DNA of 50,885 bases from Phellopilus nigrolimitatus (taxonomy: Eukaryota > Basidiomycota > Agaricomycetes > Hymenochaetales > Hymenochaetaceae), in contig JAJOHG010000184.1 in assembly GCA_021029095.1 (NCBI GenBank), positions 1-50,885 on the forward strand, in the 5' to 3' direction. A model generated the notes under the pieces. That model searched no databases. It worked only from the letters and a program-made list of their open reading frames with translations, and was not told the DNA's origin. The position numbers were made by a program, and so were the translations under genes. Shown here piece after piece: positions 20,074-27,540 of the stretch (the first letter of the stretch is position 1; each line of letters opens with the position of its first letter).

Positions 20074-20547
20074 ATGCGCTCCTTCGCCCTCGCCGCGCTC
20101 CTCCTCGCCGTCCTCAGCGGCGCCATCCCCGCGCTCGCCGCGCCCGCGGGACCCGTCTCCGCGCCCGGACCCGTTTCCGCGCCGGCCCTCCCCGTCTTCG
20201 GGAGCAGCCCGCTCAAGGCGCGCACCTGGTGGTGGGGTCACCGCGGCGGCGACGACCACTGGGGCCACAAGGGCGACAACAACGTCGGCAACGGCATCAG
20301 CGGAAACAACAACAGAGTCACCGGGAACAACAACCACAGGCGCAGCGACGGCTACGTCGAGTGCGGCGAGCACTGCTACAGAGGCGACGCAGACTACGAC
20401 GTCGACAATGATGGGCACGGCACCGACTACGAGACACACGACGCGTACTATGAAGACGACGCCCCCGCGGCCTACGACAACGACAACGATAACGACGACG
20501 ACGACGACTCGCACAGAGCCAGCATTATCGATACCATCTTCAAGTGA
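20074..20547 (+). CDS. SRP5: short secreted protein with GNNN ladder
   Basis: The 157-residue frame has a signal peptide (MRSFALAALLLAVLSGAIPA ending LAAP), a Pro/Ala stretch (GPVSAPALPVF), WWWGHRGGDDHWGHKGDNN, then a GNGISGNNNRVTGNNN ladder, a HRR site, CGEHC, an Asp/Tyr-rich acidic part and the tail SIIDTIFK. It is close to SRP6 in the first two thirds. The GNNN spacing would suit a short beta-solenoid, though this is only a reading of the pattern. No known domain was seen. Confidence 0.85.
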   Translation: MRSFALAALLLAVLSGAIPALAAPAGPVSAPGPVSAPALPVFGSSPLKARTWWWGHRGGDDHWGHKGDNNVGNGISGNNNRVTGNNNHRRSDGYVECGEHCYRGDADYDVDNDGHGTDYETHDAYYEDDAPAAYDNDNDNDDDDDSHRASIIDTIFK

Positions 20548-20775
20548 TCCGTCGTTTCTGCGGCTTGGATTCTGTCTGTTTGGAGTCTGCCTGTCTGCCT
20601 GTGTCTGTCTGTCTTGTTCTGTTGAATGTTCTGCTGCGTTCTTGCCTGTGATGGTTCTTTATAGTTTCTTTGTTGTGGACTGCATGTCCTGCCAACTGTA
20701 TACCCGTGCTCTGGCTGTCTCGTATATATGCTTTTTCTGAGGAGTTCTGCTCGGTCTCCCGCGCGTAAACTGGTG
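20548..20775 (+). terminator. SRP5 conserved 3' UTR and poly(A) region
   Basis: TGATCCGTCGTTTCTGCGG, CTGCCTGTCTGCCTGTGTCTG, CTGTATACCCGTGCTCTGG and TCTCGTATATATGC parallel the other array genes, most closely SRP6. Confidence 0.65.
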
Positions 20776-20850
20776 TCTGTTCATTAATGGGCAGTGTACG
20801 CAGAGCTTAGCCTTACGATCGGCGGTGACGCATTCAGGAATTAAGAATCA

Positions 20851-20866
20851 GATCGCCGGGGCGATC
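20851..20866. promoter_or_regulatory. 16-nt GATCG-N6-CGATC element
   Basis: GATCGCCGGGGCGATC is followed by ATCACTCTGCACC, similar to ATCACCACAGCACC after the palindrome at 6571. GCGCTGCCATTGTTTCAA follows 82 bp downstream of the palindrome start. Confidence 0.6.
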
Positions 20867-21181
20867 ATCACTCTGCACCGGACTTCTCCATCGCATTTAC
20901 TTCTCAGCGTGCACCTATCCCAGCAGTGTTCCGCGCTGCCATTGTTTCAACTGCAAGCTTCCGTCTTCCCGGACTAGGTGCACACTTGTCGGACCTCGGG
21001 ATGACTCGTCCCGCACCATCCTGATGCCCATCTCTAAATCTCGGTTCGGTACCACTCAAGGTCTTTTCCGAAGACTCGGATTTTTGTTTTCCAGATCCCT
21101 ACAGACAGTCGCTTTACATTCGTGGATGAAGCAACGGCGACTTGAAACTAGATTCACGCGGGTCGCAGACGCGAAGCGGGG

Positions 21182-21257
21182 CCATTGCCAGCCCCAGCTA
21201 CTGCTGAGGCGGGCAGGGAGGCGGGCAGGGAGGCAGGCAGCGCTCAGGAGTATAAAA
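21182..21257 (+). promoter_or_regulatory. SRP6 promoter: three 12-bp repeats and TATA
   Basis: Three tandem GAGGCGGGCAGG-type units (about 21205-21240) are followed by TATAAAA (21251-21257), 176 bp before the ATG. It is nearly identical to the SRP5 promoter except for one fewer repeat. Confidence 0.8.
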
Positions 21258-21426
21258 TCCGCCTCCTCCAGCCCCTTCCTCCCCAACGCTCCTCCGTGAC
21301 TATCCCTATTATCTGCCCCTCCCTCTCCACATCCCTACACCTACACGCACACCCGCCAATCTAAACACTCTTTCAAACAACACTCGCTCTACGTCCTCGC
21401 GCTTCTACCTACCCACCTAAATCAAC

Positions 21427-21942
21427 ATGCGCTCCTTCGCCCTCGCCGCGCTCGCCCTTGCCATCCTCAGCGGCGCCGTCCCCGCGCTCGCCGCGCCCGC
21501 GGGCTCCGTCTCCGCGCCCGGACCCGTTTCCGCGCCGGCCCTCCCCGTCTTCGGGGGCAGCGCACCGCTCAAGGCGCGCAACTGGTGGTGGGGTCACCGC
21601 GGCGGCGACGACAACTGGGGCCACAAGGGCGACAACAACGTCGGCAACGGCATCAGCGGAAACAACAACAGAGTCACCGGGAACAACAACCACAGGCGCG
21701 CCGACGGCGCCGTCAAGTGCGGCGGGGACTGCTACAGAGGCGACGCCGACTATGACAGCGACACCGTTGACTATGATAGAGACGGCGCCGACTATCATAG
21801 CGATACTGTCGACTATGATAAGGACGACGTCGACTACGACGGGGACGACACGTACAATGGAGACGGCGAGTATGTCGCCCCCGCGGCCTCCGACGACCGT
21901 GTGCACCGTGAACCGGGCCTCTTCGATACCATTTTCAACTGA
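21427..21942 (+). CDS. SRP6: short secreted protein with GNNN ladder
   Basis: The 171-residue frame has a signal peptide MRSFALAALALAILSGAVPA, GPVSAPALPVFGG, NWWWGHRGGDDNWGHKGDNN, the same GNNN ladder as SRP5, CGGDC, a Tyr/Asp-rich repeat (YDSDTVD, YDRDGAD, YHSDTVD, YDKDDVD) and the tail GLFDTIFN. SRP5 and SRP6 are the most similar pair in the array and also share promoter and 3' UTR, so this is probably the youngest duplication. The acidic region differs most. Confidence 0.85.
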   Translation: MRSFALAALALAILSGAVPALAAPAGSVSAPGPVSAPALPVFGGSAPLKARNWWWGHRGGDDNWGHKGDNNVGNGISGNNNRVTGNNNHRRADGAVKCGGDCYRGDADYDSDTVDYDRDGADYHSDTVDYDKDDVDYDGDDTYNGDGEYVAPAASDDRVHREPGLFDTIFN

Positions 21943-22170
21943 TCCGTCATTTCTGCGGTTTGGAACTTGTCTGTTTGGAGTCTACCTGTCTGCCTGTGTC
22001 TGTCTGTCTTGTTCTGTTGGATGCTCCGCTGGGTTCCGGCCTGTGATAGTTCTTTGTAGTTTCTTTGCCGTGGACTGCATGACCTGCCAACTGTATACCC
22101 GTGCTCTGGCTGTCTGTATAAACGCTCTTGCTGAGGAGGTCTGCTCGATCGCCTGCGCGTAAGCTGGAGT
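21943..22170 (+). terminator. SRP6 conserved 3' UTR and poly(A) region
   Basis: TGATCCGTCATTTCTGCGG, CTGTCTGCCTGTGTCTGTCTG, AACTGTATACCCGTGCTCTG and CTGTATAAACGCT follow the stop, nearly identical to SRP5. Confidence 0.65.
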
Positions 22171-22483
22171 CTGTACGCGGAGTTCAGTCTTTACATATAG
22201 TAGTTCTCATGCGATCACTCGCGCACAACTGCGTGGAAACACCGTCTTTCAGGAGGGGTTGCACAGTCCACTTTCAATCCCTTCGTCTCCTCGGGTTGAC
22301 TCGCCCTGCAACAACCTGGCGACTATCGCTGCATCATCGCTCGAGTCATTATTAAAGGCTCAGAAAGTCTCTCTATTGCAAAACACTGAGCAACACAGGC
22401 CCGAGGCTCCCAGCCACAATCCGGAAGCAGATTCGTGCACGTCGATGGTGCAGGCGCGGAGCGCTGTTATTTACAGCCTTGGC
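22171..22483. other. SRP6-SRP7 spacer, no gene
   Basis: No gene and no copy of the 16-nt palindrome was seen. Only short chance open frames are present. Confidence 0.4.
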
Positions 22484-22530
22484 CACCGTCGCGGCTGACA
22501 GGGAGGCGGACGGCGCTCGAGAGCTATAAG
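22484..22530 (+). promoter_or_regulatory. SRP7 promoter, reduced
   Basis: CCACCGTCGCGGCTGACAGG and GAGGCGGACGGC keep about one 12-bp unit. TATAAG is at 22525-22530, followed by ATGCCGCCTCCTCCAGCTCC, which matches the start region of SRP5 and SRP6. The ATG is 139 bp downstream. Confidence 0.6.
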
Positions 22531-22663
22531 ATGCCGCCTCCTCCAGCTCCCTTTTCTCTTCGCCATCGCTCCTTTACGACCGCCCCTCCGCCCATCCTCC
22601 TTACGCGCGCGCACGCACCGGCCAATCTACACTCTTTCGAACGACGCTCTTTGCACACCCACC

Positions 22664-23206
22664 ATGCGCTCCTCCGTCGCCGCCGCCCTCTCCCTCGCCA
22701 TCCTGAACGGCGCCATCTCCGCACTCGCCGAGCCCGTGCGCCCCGTCCTTGGTGGCGGTGCGCTCAGGGCGGGCACCTCCGGGCCCCGGCCCCGACCCCG
22801 GCGCGACGCAGTCGTCAGCGAGAGCCGCAACGGCGACAATAGCGTCGGCGTGACCAGCTACGGGCACGGCGACGGCTTCTGCCGCGTCAGCGTCAGCGGG
22901 GCCGCCCCCGGCCGCGGGCGCGCCGGGGACGGCAGCGACTGCGGCGCGAACTGCAGCGAGGACGCGGTCTACCCTAATGGCGATGCGGGCGGCTGCGACG
23001 ATGGCCGCGCGGCCTTCGGGTCTGGGGACTATCGCGGGGAGAGCTATCGAGGAAACGGAGAGTACGACGGGCCCGAGGACCATGACCGCCATGCGCAGGA
23101 GAATCTCCTCGATATCATTTTACAAGATCGAATCGTACTATATGCCTTTCTGATTGCGTGTTTTTGTCTTTTCGCGTTGGAATTCTTGTTGCTTCCTGAT
23201 ATGTGA
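22664..23206 (+). CDS. SRP7: secreted family member with extended hydrophobic C-terminus
   Basis: The signal peptide is MRSSVAAALSLAILNGAISA. The body is Gly/Arg/Asp-rich with RPRRDAVVSESRNGDNSVG and six or so Cys (CRV, DCGANC, GGCDDG). At NLLDIILQ, where sister proteins end (LDTIFN-stop), the frame stays open for 26 more residues, DRIVLYAFLIACFCLFALEF and beyond, over DNA that aligns with the sisters' 3' UTR. The extension is hydrophobic enough to be a membrane anchor. Either the stop was lost, or there is a sequence error at about 23120-23130 and the protein ends there. Confidence 0.75.
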   Translation: MRSSVAAALSLAILNGAISALAEPVRPVLGGGALRAGTSGPRPRPRRDAVVSESRNGDNSVGVTSYGHGDGFCRVSVSGAAPGRGRAGDGSDCGANCSEDAVYPNGDAGGCDDGRAAFGSGDYRGESYRGNGEYDGPEDHDRHAQENLLDIILQDRIVLYAFLIACFCLFALEFLLLPDM

Positions 23207-23300
23207 TGGTTCTTTGTGGTTCTTTGTGGTGAATTGCGTGTCCTGCCAGCGTGTATGCGCGTGCTATTGCTGTCTCGTATAGACACTTTGGTTCCGTTCG
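23207..23300 (+). terminator. SRP7 3' region, shortened
   Basis: GGTTCTTTGTGGTGAATTGC, CCAGCGTGTATGCGCGTGCT and TCTCGTATAGACACTTTGGT keep the distal part of the family 3' end. The CTGTCTG stretch is mostly lost. Confidence 0.55.
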
Positions 23301-23455
23301 ACTGGTCTCTGGCCGAGAGCTCGCGGTGACGTATCCGTGTCTAAGGACCAAGGTGTTTTGAATTCGGTGGTGTCTTGCGTAAGTACTTGGTAGTGAATGA
23401 AGGCATGGACAATTAAAAAAATGAACGCTCGGTTAAATGCAGAGCGAAATTAGTC

Positions 23456-23664
23456 ACCGGTCCGGCAGTGTTTGCACTCGGGATAGGCGGGAGTCTACTG
23501 AGCGTCCTCTCCTCGAGTCGTCCTCGTCGTTATAGATATTCGCATTTATTTGATATATTTCGCTGGGGAATTTTCTTCGACGACGTGACCGTACAAGCCG
23601 TTCCAACGTAAGACCAATGCGCTCTACCTCGCTCTTCGTCAAATAGCTACGTCGCGGGAGGGAC
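23456..23664 (+). repeat. copy of the 2-methylcitrate dehydratase promoter
   Basis: This stretch matches 24713-24968 with small gaps: ACCGGTCC at the start, then GGGAGTCTACTG, CGTCCTCGTCGTT, TAGATATTC, CATTTATTTGAT, CGACGACGT, AACGTAAGAC, CTACCTCGCTC or CCACCTCGCTC, and GCGGGAGGGAC at the end. The 24.7-kb copy lies directly before the dehydratase gene. This one lies before the broken SRP8. Confidence 0.8.
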
Positions 23665-23750
23665 CTCCGCGACAGCTCCTCCGTTCCCCTTCCCTACGCG
23701 CGCAACGGTCAATCTACATTCTTTCGAGGGATGCTCTTTACCCGCCTACA

Positions 23751-24028
23751 ATGCACTCCTCCTCCTCCTCCTCCTCCGCCGCCGCCCTAGTCCCCGCCAT
23801 CCTGAGCGGCGCCGTCCCCACACTCGCCGCTCCGGCGATCTAATCCTCGAAGGCGGCGCGCTCCGGGCGCGCACCTCCTGGCCCCGGCCACGGGCCCGGC
23901 GCGACCCCGTCGTCAGCGAGAGCCGCAACGGCGACAACGGCGTCGGCGCCACCGGCTACGGGGGCGGCGGCGGCGGCCTCTGCCGCGTCGGCGTCAGCGG
24001 GCGCGCCGGGAACGGCAGCGACTTGCTC
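23751..24028 (+). pseudogene. SRP8: broken, truncated copy of an SRP7-like gene
   Basis: ATG at 23751 begins a degraded signal peptide with a serine run, then AALVPAILSGAVPTLAAPAI, and stops at TAA 23841-23843. In a shifted frame the sequence continues as SRP7-like text: EGGALRARTSWPRPRARRD, VVSESRNGDNGVG and LCRVGVSG. The similarity ends at about 24028 and the whole acidic and tail part is missing. The 5' UTR (CGCGCAACGGTCAATCTAC, CATTCTTTCGA) is also SRP7-like. Confidence 0.85.
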
Positions 24029-24129
24029 GTTCTGCAGCTGTACCCGAGATTGTTCGCACGTGAAGCTCCTGTTTTCCGGACTATAACATAAATTAGTCTA
24101 TCTCCAGCTTGTAATTTCTGAGTTACGCC

Positions 24130-24507
24130 TCACGTTCGTACTCCCAGAATTGTATTCACGTCTGCCTTAGTAGACGGCCCAGCCTCCTTGTCAATATCGG
24201 CCCGCTCATTCAAATCCCCTGCCTGCCTGCGGTTCTCCCGACTGCCTTCTGGCCCGTCCAACCTGGGGGAGTTATCGGTGTCCATTGGTGTCGAGCCATC
24301 AGGCTTTTTAGTACCGCGAGCATTCCGTTGGACGTGGCGAATGTTTGCGCGCATGTTGCGAACTTCCGCCGACGCGCGGATTTCCGCCTCCTTTCGCGAT
24401 TTACCAACAGACACGACGCGTGTCGTCATCTTGGTATGACCGCGATGATCCCATTCGATGTAGTTCTCAATGAACTTTCTAGACAGTCTAGACTTGATCT
24501 CGGGCAT
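24130..24507 (-). CDS. hypothetical protein, 125 codons
   Basis: The open minus-strand frame starts MPEIKSRLSRKFIENYIEWD. It is rich in Arg, Lys, Asp and Glu, has no signal peptide or membrane segment, and is not recognised. It lies between the dead SRP8 and the dehydratase promoter. It may be a gene fragment or a chance frame. Confidence 0.3.
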   Translation of the reverse strand: MPEIKSRLSRKFIENYIEWDHRGHTKMTTRVVSVGKSRKEAEIRASAEVRNMRANIRHVQRNARGTKKPDGSTPMDTDNSPRLDGPEGSRENRRQAGDLNERADIDKEAGPSTKADVNTILGVRT

Positions 24508-24712
24508 TGGAGTCTAGGAAAGCGTGAAAAAGCGTGAAAATGTGCCAGCAGAGAAGTAGTGTGTACGTCGAAGGGCGTATCTAGACGCGCTCACATGACC
24601 GTGGTGATGTAGAATATTATTCGCAGTACGGAGACTTAGGCGCTAAAGCACCTAACTAGAGGGGTGGAATAAATATGTGGATTGACCGTTTCGGTCGAAT
24701 GCAGCAGAAACG

Positions 24713-24968
24713 ACCGGTCCGGGCAAATCAGGATAGCCGGGAGTCTACTGCTCAAGCTTCAAGCCGTCCTCGTCGTTGTAGATATTCACATTTATTTGAT
24801 GTATTTCGTAGACAGGACGGTATACGCACGTCGGGCCCGTTGGGCATCGGTGTAACAGCGAGCGCGAGAAAATTCGCTCGACGACGTCACCGTACATTTT
24901 ACACATGCAACGTAAGACGCTTGCACTCCACCTCGCTCATCGCCAAATACCAGCGTAGCGGGAGGGAC
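24713..24968 (+). promoter_or_regulatory. promoter region of 2-methylcitrate dehydratase (duplicated segment)
   Basis: This stretch lies just upstream of the ATG at 25014 and is shared with 23456-23664. No TATA box was seen; CATAAATAAG follows just downstream. Confidence 0.6.
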
Positions 24969-25013
24969 ATAAATAAGACACCCGTTCTCGCCGCCACTCT
25001 CACCTGAGCAAGC

Positions 25014-26950
25014 ATGTTGTCGTTGTCGCGCACAGCGAGGAGCCCGCTCGTCGCCTCCGCCCTCCGGCGCGTGGGCCCGTCCAGCGGTGCTGCATTCGTG
25101 CACGCGTCCGCGTCTTCCCAGAGCCCCAGTCTCACCACCGGCCGTCTGCGCCCCCGCACCCCCGCGCCGCTCCCCGCACCCCCCGCCAGCGCACGCGCCA
25201 TGTCCGGCCTCGCCGAGAGCGCGGAGCGCCCCGCGCCCGACAAGGTGCTGCTCGACATCGCGGACTACATCCACGACCACACCGCGTACTCGCCGCTCGC
25301 GCTCGAGACCGCGCGCCTGTGCCTCGTCGACACGATCGGCTGCGGGCTCGAGGCCCTGCGCTTCGAGCACTGCCGCCGCCTCCTCGGCCCCGTCGTCGAG
25401 GGCACCGTCGTCCCGAACGGTGAGCACCCGATCGCGGTTTCTTTCTATTTATTTGGGGCACGCAGTTTGACGTGTGTCGGCGACCCGAAGGCACGAAGGT
25501 CCCCGGGACGAACTACCAGCTCGACCCCATCCGCGGCGCGTTCAACATCGGCACCGCCATCCGCTGGCTCGACTTTAACGACTGCTTCCTCGCCGCCGAA
25601 TGTACGTGCCCCTCCCATCGATCGATCGCGCGCACCTACTCATCCACACATTCATCTGCACAGGGGGCCACCCGTCCGACAACCTCGGCGCGATCCTCGC
25701 CGTCGCGGACCACCTCACGCGCGCGGGGGTGCGCGCGCTCACCGTGCGCGACCTGCTGCACGGCATGATCAAGGCGCACGAGATCCAGGGCTCGCTCGCG
25801 CTGCTCAACTCGTTCAACCGCGTCGGGCTCGACCACGTCGTGCTCGTCAAGGCCGCGTCCGCCGCGGTCGTCTCTTCTCTGCTCGGGCTCTCGCGCGCGC
25901 AGACCGCCGACGCCGTCTCGCAGGCGTTCGTCGACGGCCAGGCGCTGCGCACGTACCGCCACGCGCCGAACACCGGCTCGCGCAAGTCGTGGGCCGCAGG
26001 CGACGCGTGCGCGCGCGCGGTGCACCTCGCGCTGCTCGTGCAGCGCGGCGAGATCGGGCTGCCGTCCGTGCTCTCCGCGCCGACGTGGGGCTTCTACGAC
26101 GTGCTCTTCAAGGGCCGCCCGTTCGAGTTCCAGATCCCGTACGGCAACTACATCATGGAGAACGTGCTCTTCAAGATCGCGTACCCCGCCGAGTTCCACG
26201 CGCAGACCGCCGTCGAGGCCGCGCACACGCTGCACGCGCAGCTCAAGGCGCGCGGCCTGTCCGCGGACGACATCCAGGCCGTGCGCATCCGCACGCAGCA
26301 GGCCGCGATGCGCATCATCAACAAGAAGGGCAAGCTGCACAACTTCGCCGACCGCGAGTGCGCGCCCTTCCTCTGTCCCTCATTCTTCTTCTTCTTCTGC
26401 TAACCACGTCGATTCCAGCCACGACATCAACTACATGGTCGCCTACCCGCTCATCTTCGGCGAGCTCAATTCTGAGTCCTAGTACGCCATTCCCTTCCCC
26501 CAAAGCCAACCCACCTAACCCCCTTCCAGCTCCGACACCAACGCCGCCGACCCGCGCATCGACGCGCTGCGCGCGAAGATCACATGTGTCGAGGACACGC
26601 GCTTCAGCGCGGACTACCACGACCCCGCGAAGCGCTCGATCGGGAACGCGATCACGCTCACGCTCGCGGACGGCACCGTGCTCGACGAGGTCGCGGTCGA
26701 GTACCCGATCGGCCACAAGCGCCGCCGCGCGGAGGGCACGCCGCTGCTCATGCGCAAGTTCGAGAACCACATCAAGCCGCACTTCGACGAGGCGCGCCAG
26801 AAGGAGTGAGCCCCCCTCCCGTTCTGTTTGATCGGCTGTGTTAGATCTGACGGGGACGAACTTTACAGGATTTTGGAAACGGTGACGAACACGGAGACGT
26901 TCCTCGATCTGCCCGTCGACAAGTTCACGGACTTGTTTGTCAAAGCATAA
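25014..26950 (+). CDS. prpD: 2-methylcitrate dehydratase (PrpD family), mitochondrial
   Basis: The enzyme dehydrates 2-methylcitrate in the methylcitrate cycle, which disposes of propionyl-CoA in mitochondria. Six exons join cleanly: 25014-25419, 25491-25601, 25664-26357, 26419-26481, 26530-26805 and 26869-26950. Family text includes [99 protein letters not shown] and a C-terminal [11 protein letters not shown]. The first 60 or so residues are Arg/Ser/Ala-rich and look like a mitochondrial presequence. A second Met at 25201 could start a shorter form. A cis-aconitate decarboxylase (same superfamily) is less likely given the close match to fungal dehydratases. Confidence 0.9.
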
Positions 26951-27540
26951 GGACATCTTCAGGGATAGCATACTCGATCTATCGACGAGTCCTTAAACAC
27001 AATCGATACTGAAGCTATGCATGTAAAATACATTTTATAAAGGCATCTTTGTTGCGAACGAGAATATGAATGACAGAATCGACAGGTTCCACTACAACAA
27101 TTTACATGTCTTCATCGAAGCGGCACAGAAAGAGCAGTGGAGAACGATATCAGAATAACGGAAAGCATGGAAGCGTACAAAGGGTTTCGCACCAGGCCAG
27201 CCAACAAGAACAATGATATGAGACGAGCAAGTGAATAAGGAAAATTAGAGCGCAGGATGATATACGAATGGCAAAATCGACAGAATTCCAGTACAACAAT
27301 TTCCATTCCCTGCCTAAGGTGATACAGAATAACAGAATACACTGAAGAACAATCCCAATGAAAACAGAAAACGCAGAAGCGTACAAGAGGTTTCGCACCA
27401 GGAAGAAAGATAATTCGAGACGAGCGGAGCGAAGAAAAATTAGAGCAAGGAATAATTTAGCAGCAGCAGGACGAGTGGTTCCAGAGTCGAGACAGTAAAG
27501 GAACATTACGGGTATCGCATGCAGAATAAAATATTTGGCA
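26951..27540. repeat. intergenic pair of about 200-bp direct repeats
   Basis: Two imperfect direct repeats lie about 200 bp apart. AAATCGACAGAATTCCAGTA near 27273 parallels GAATCGACAGGTTCCACTAC near 27076. GCGTACAAAGGGTTTCGCAC (27173) parallels GCGTACAAGAGGTTTCGCAC (27379). Open frames across them are hydrophobic but unsupported. They lie between two convergent genes, probably in 3' UTRs. Confidence 0.6.

Noticed and set aside
19005..23206. Hydrophobins
   Set aside because: The small SRP proteins have two to six Cys and no eight-cysteine hydrophobin spacing.
3860..24028. A dikaritin-type RiPP cluster (ustiloxin/phomopsin-like)
   Set aside because: No UstY/DUF3328 oxidase, tyrosinase or P450 gene is present in the window, and the repeats lack short identical core peptides. 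Kex2 processing alone is the most that can be supported.
25014..26950. cis-Aconitate decarboxylase (itaconate synthesis)
   Set aside because: It belongs to the same superfamily, but the sequence follows the mitochondrial 2-methylcitrate dehydratase pattern throughout and no itaconate-cluster transporter genes are nearby.
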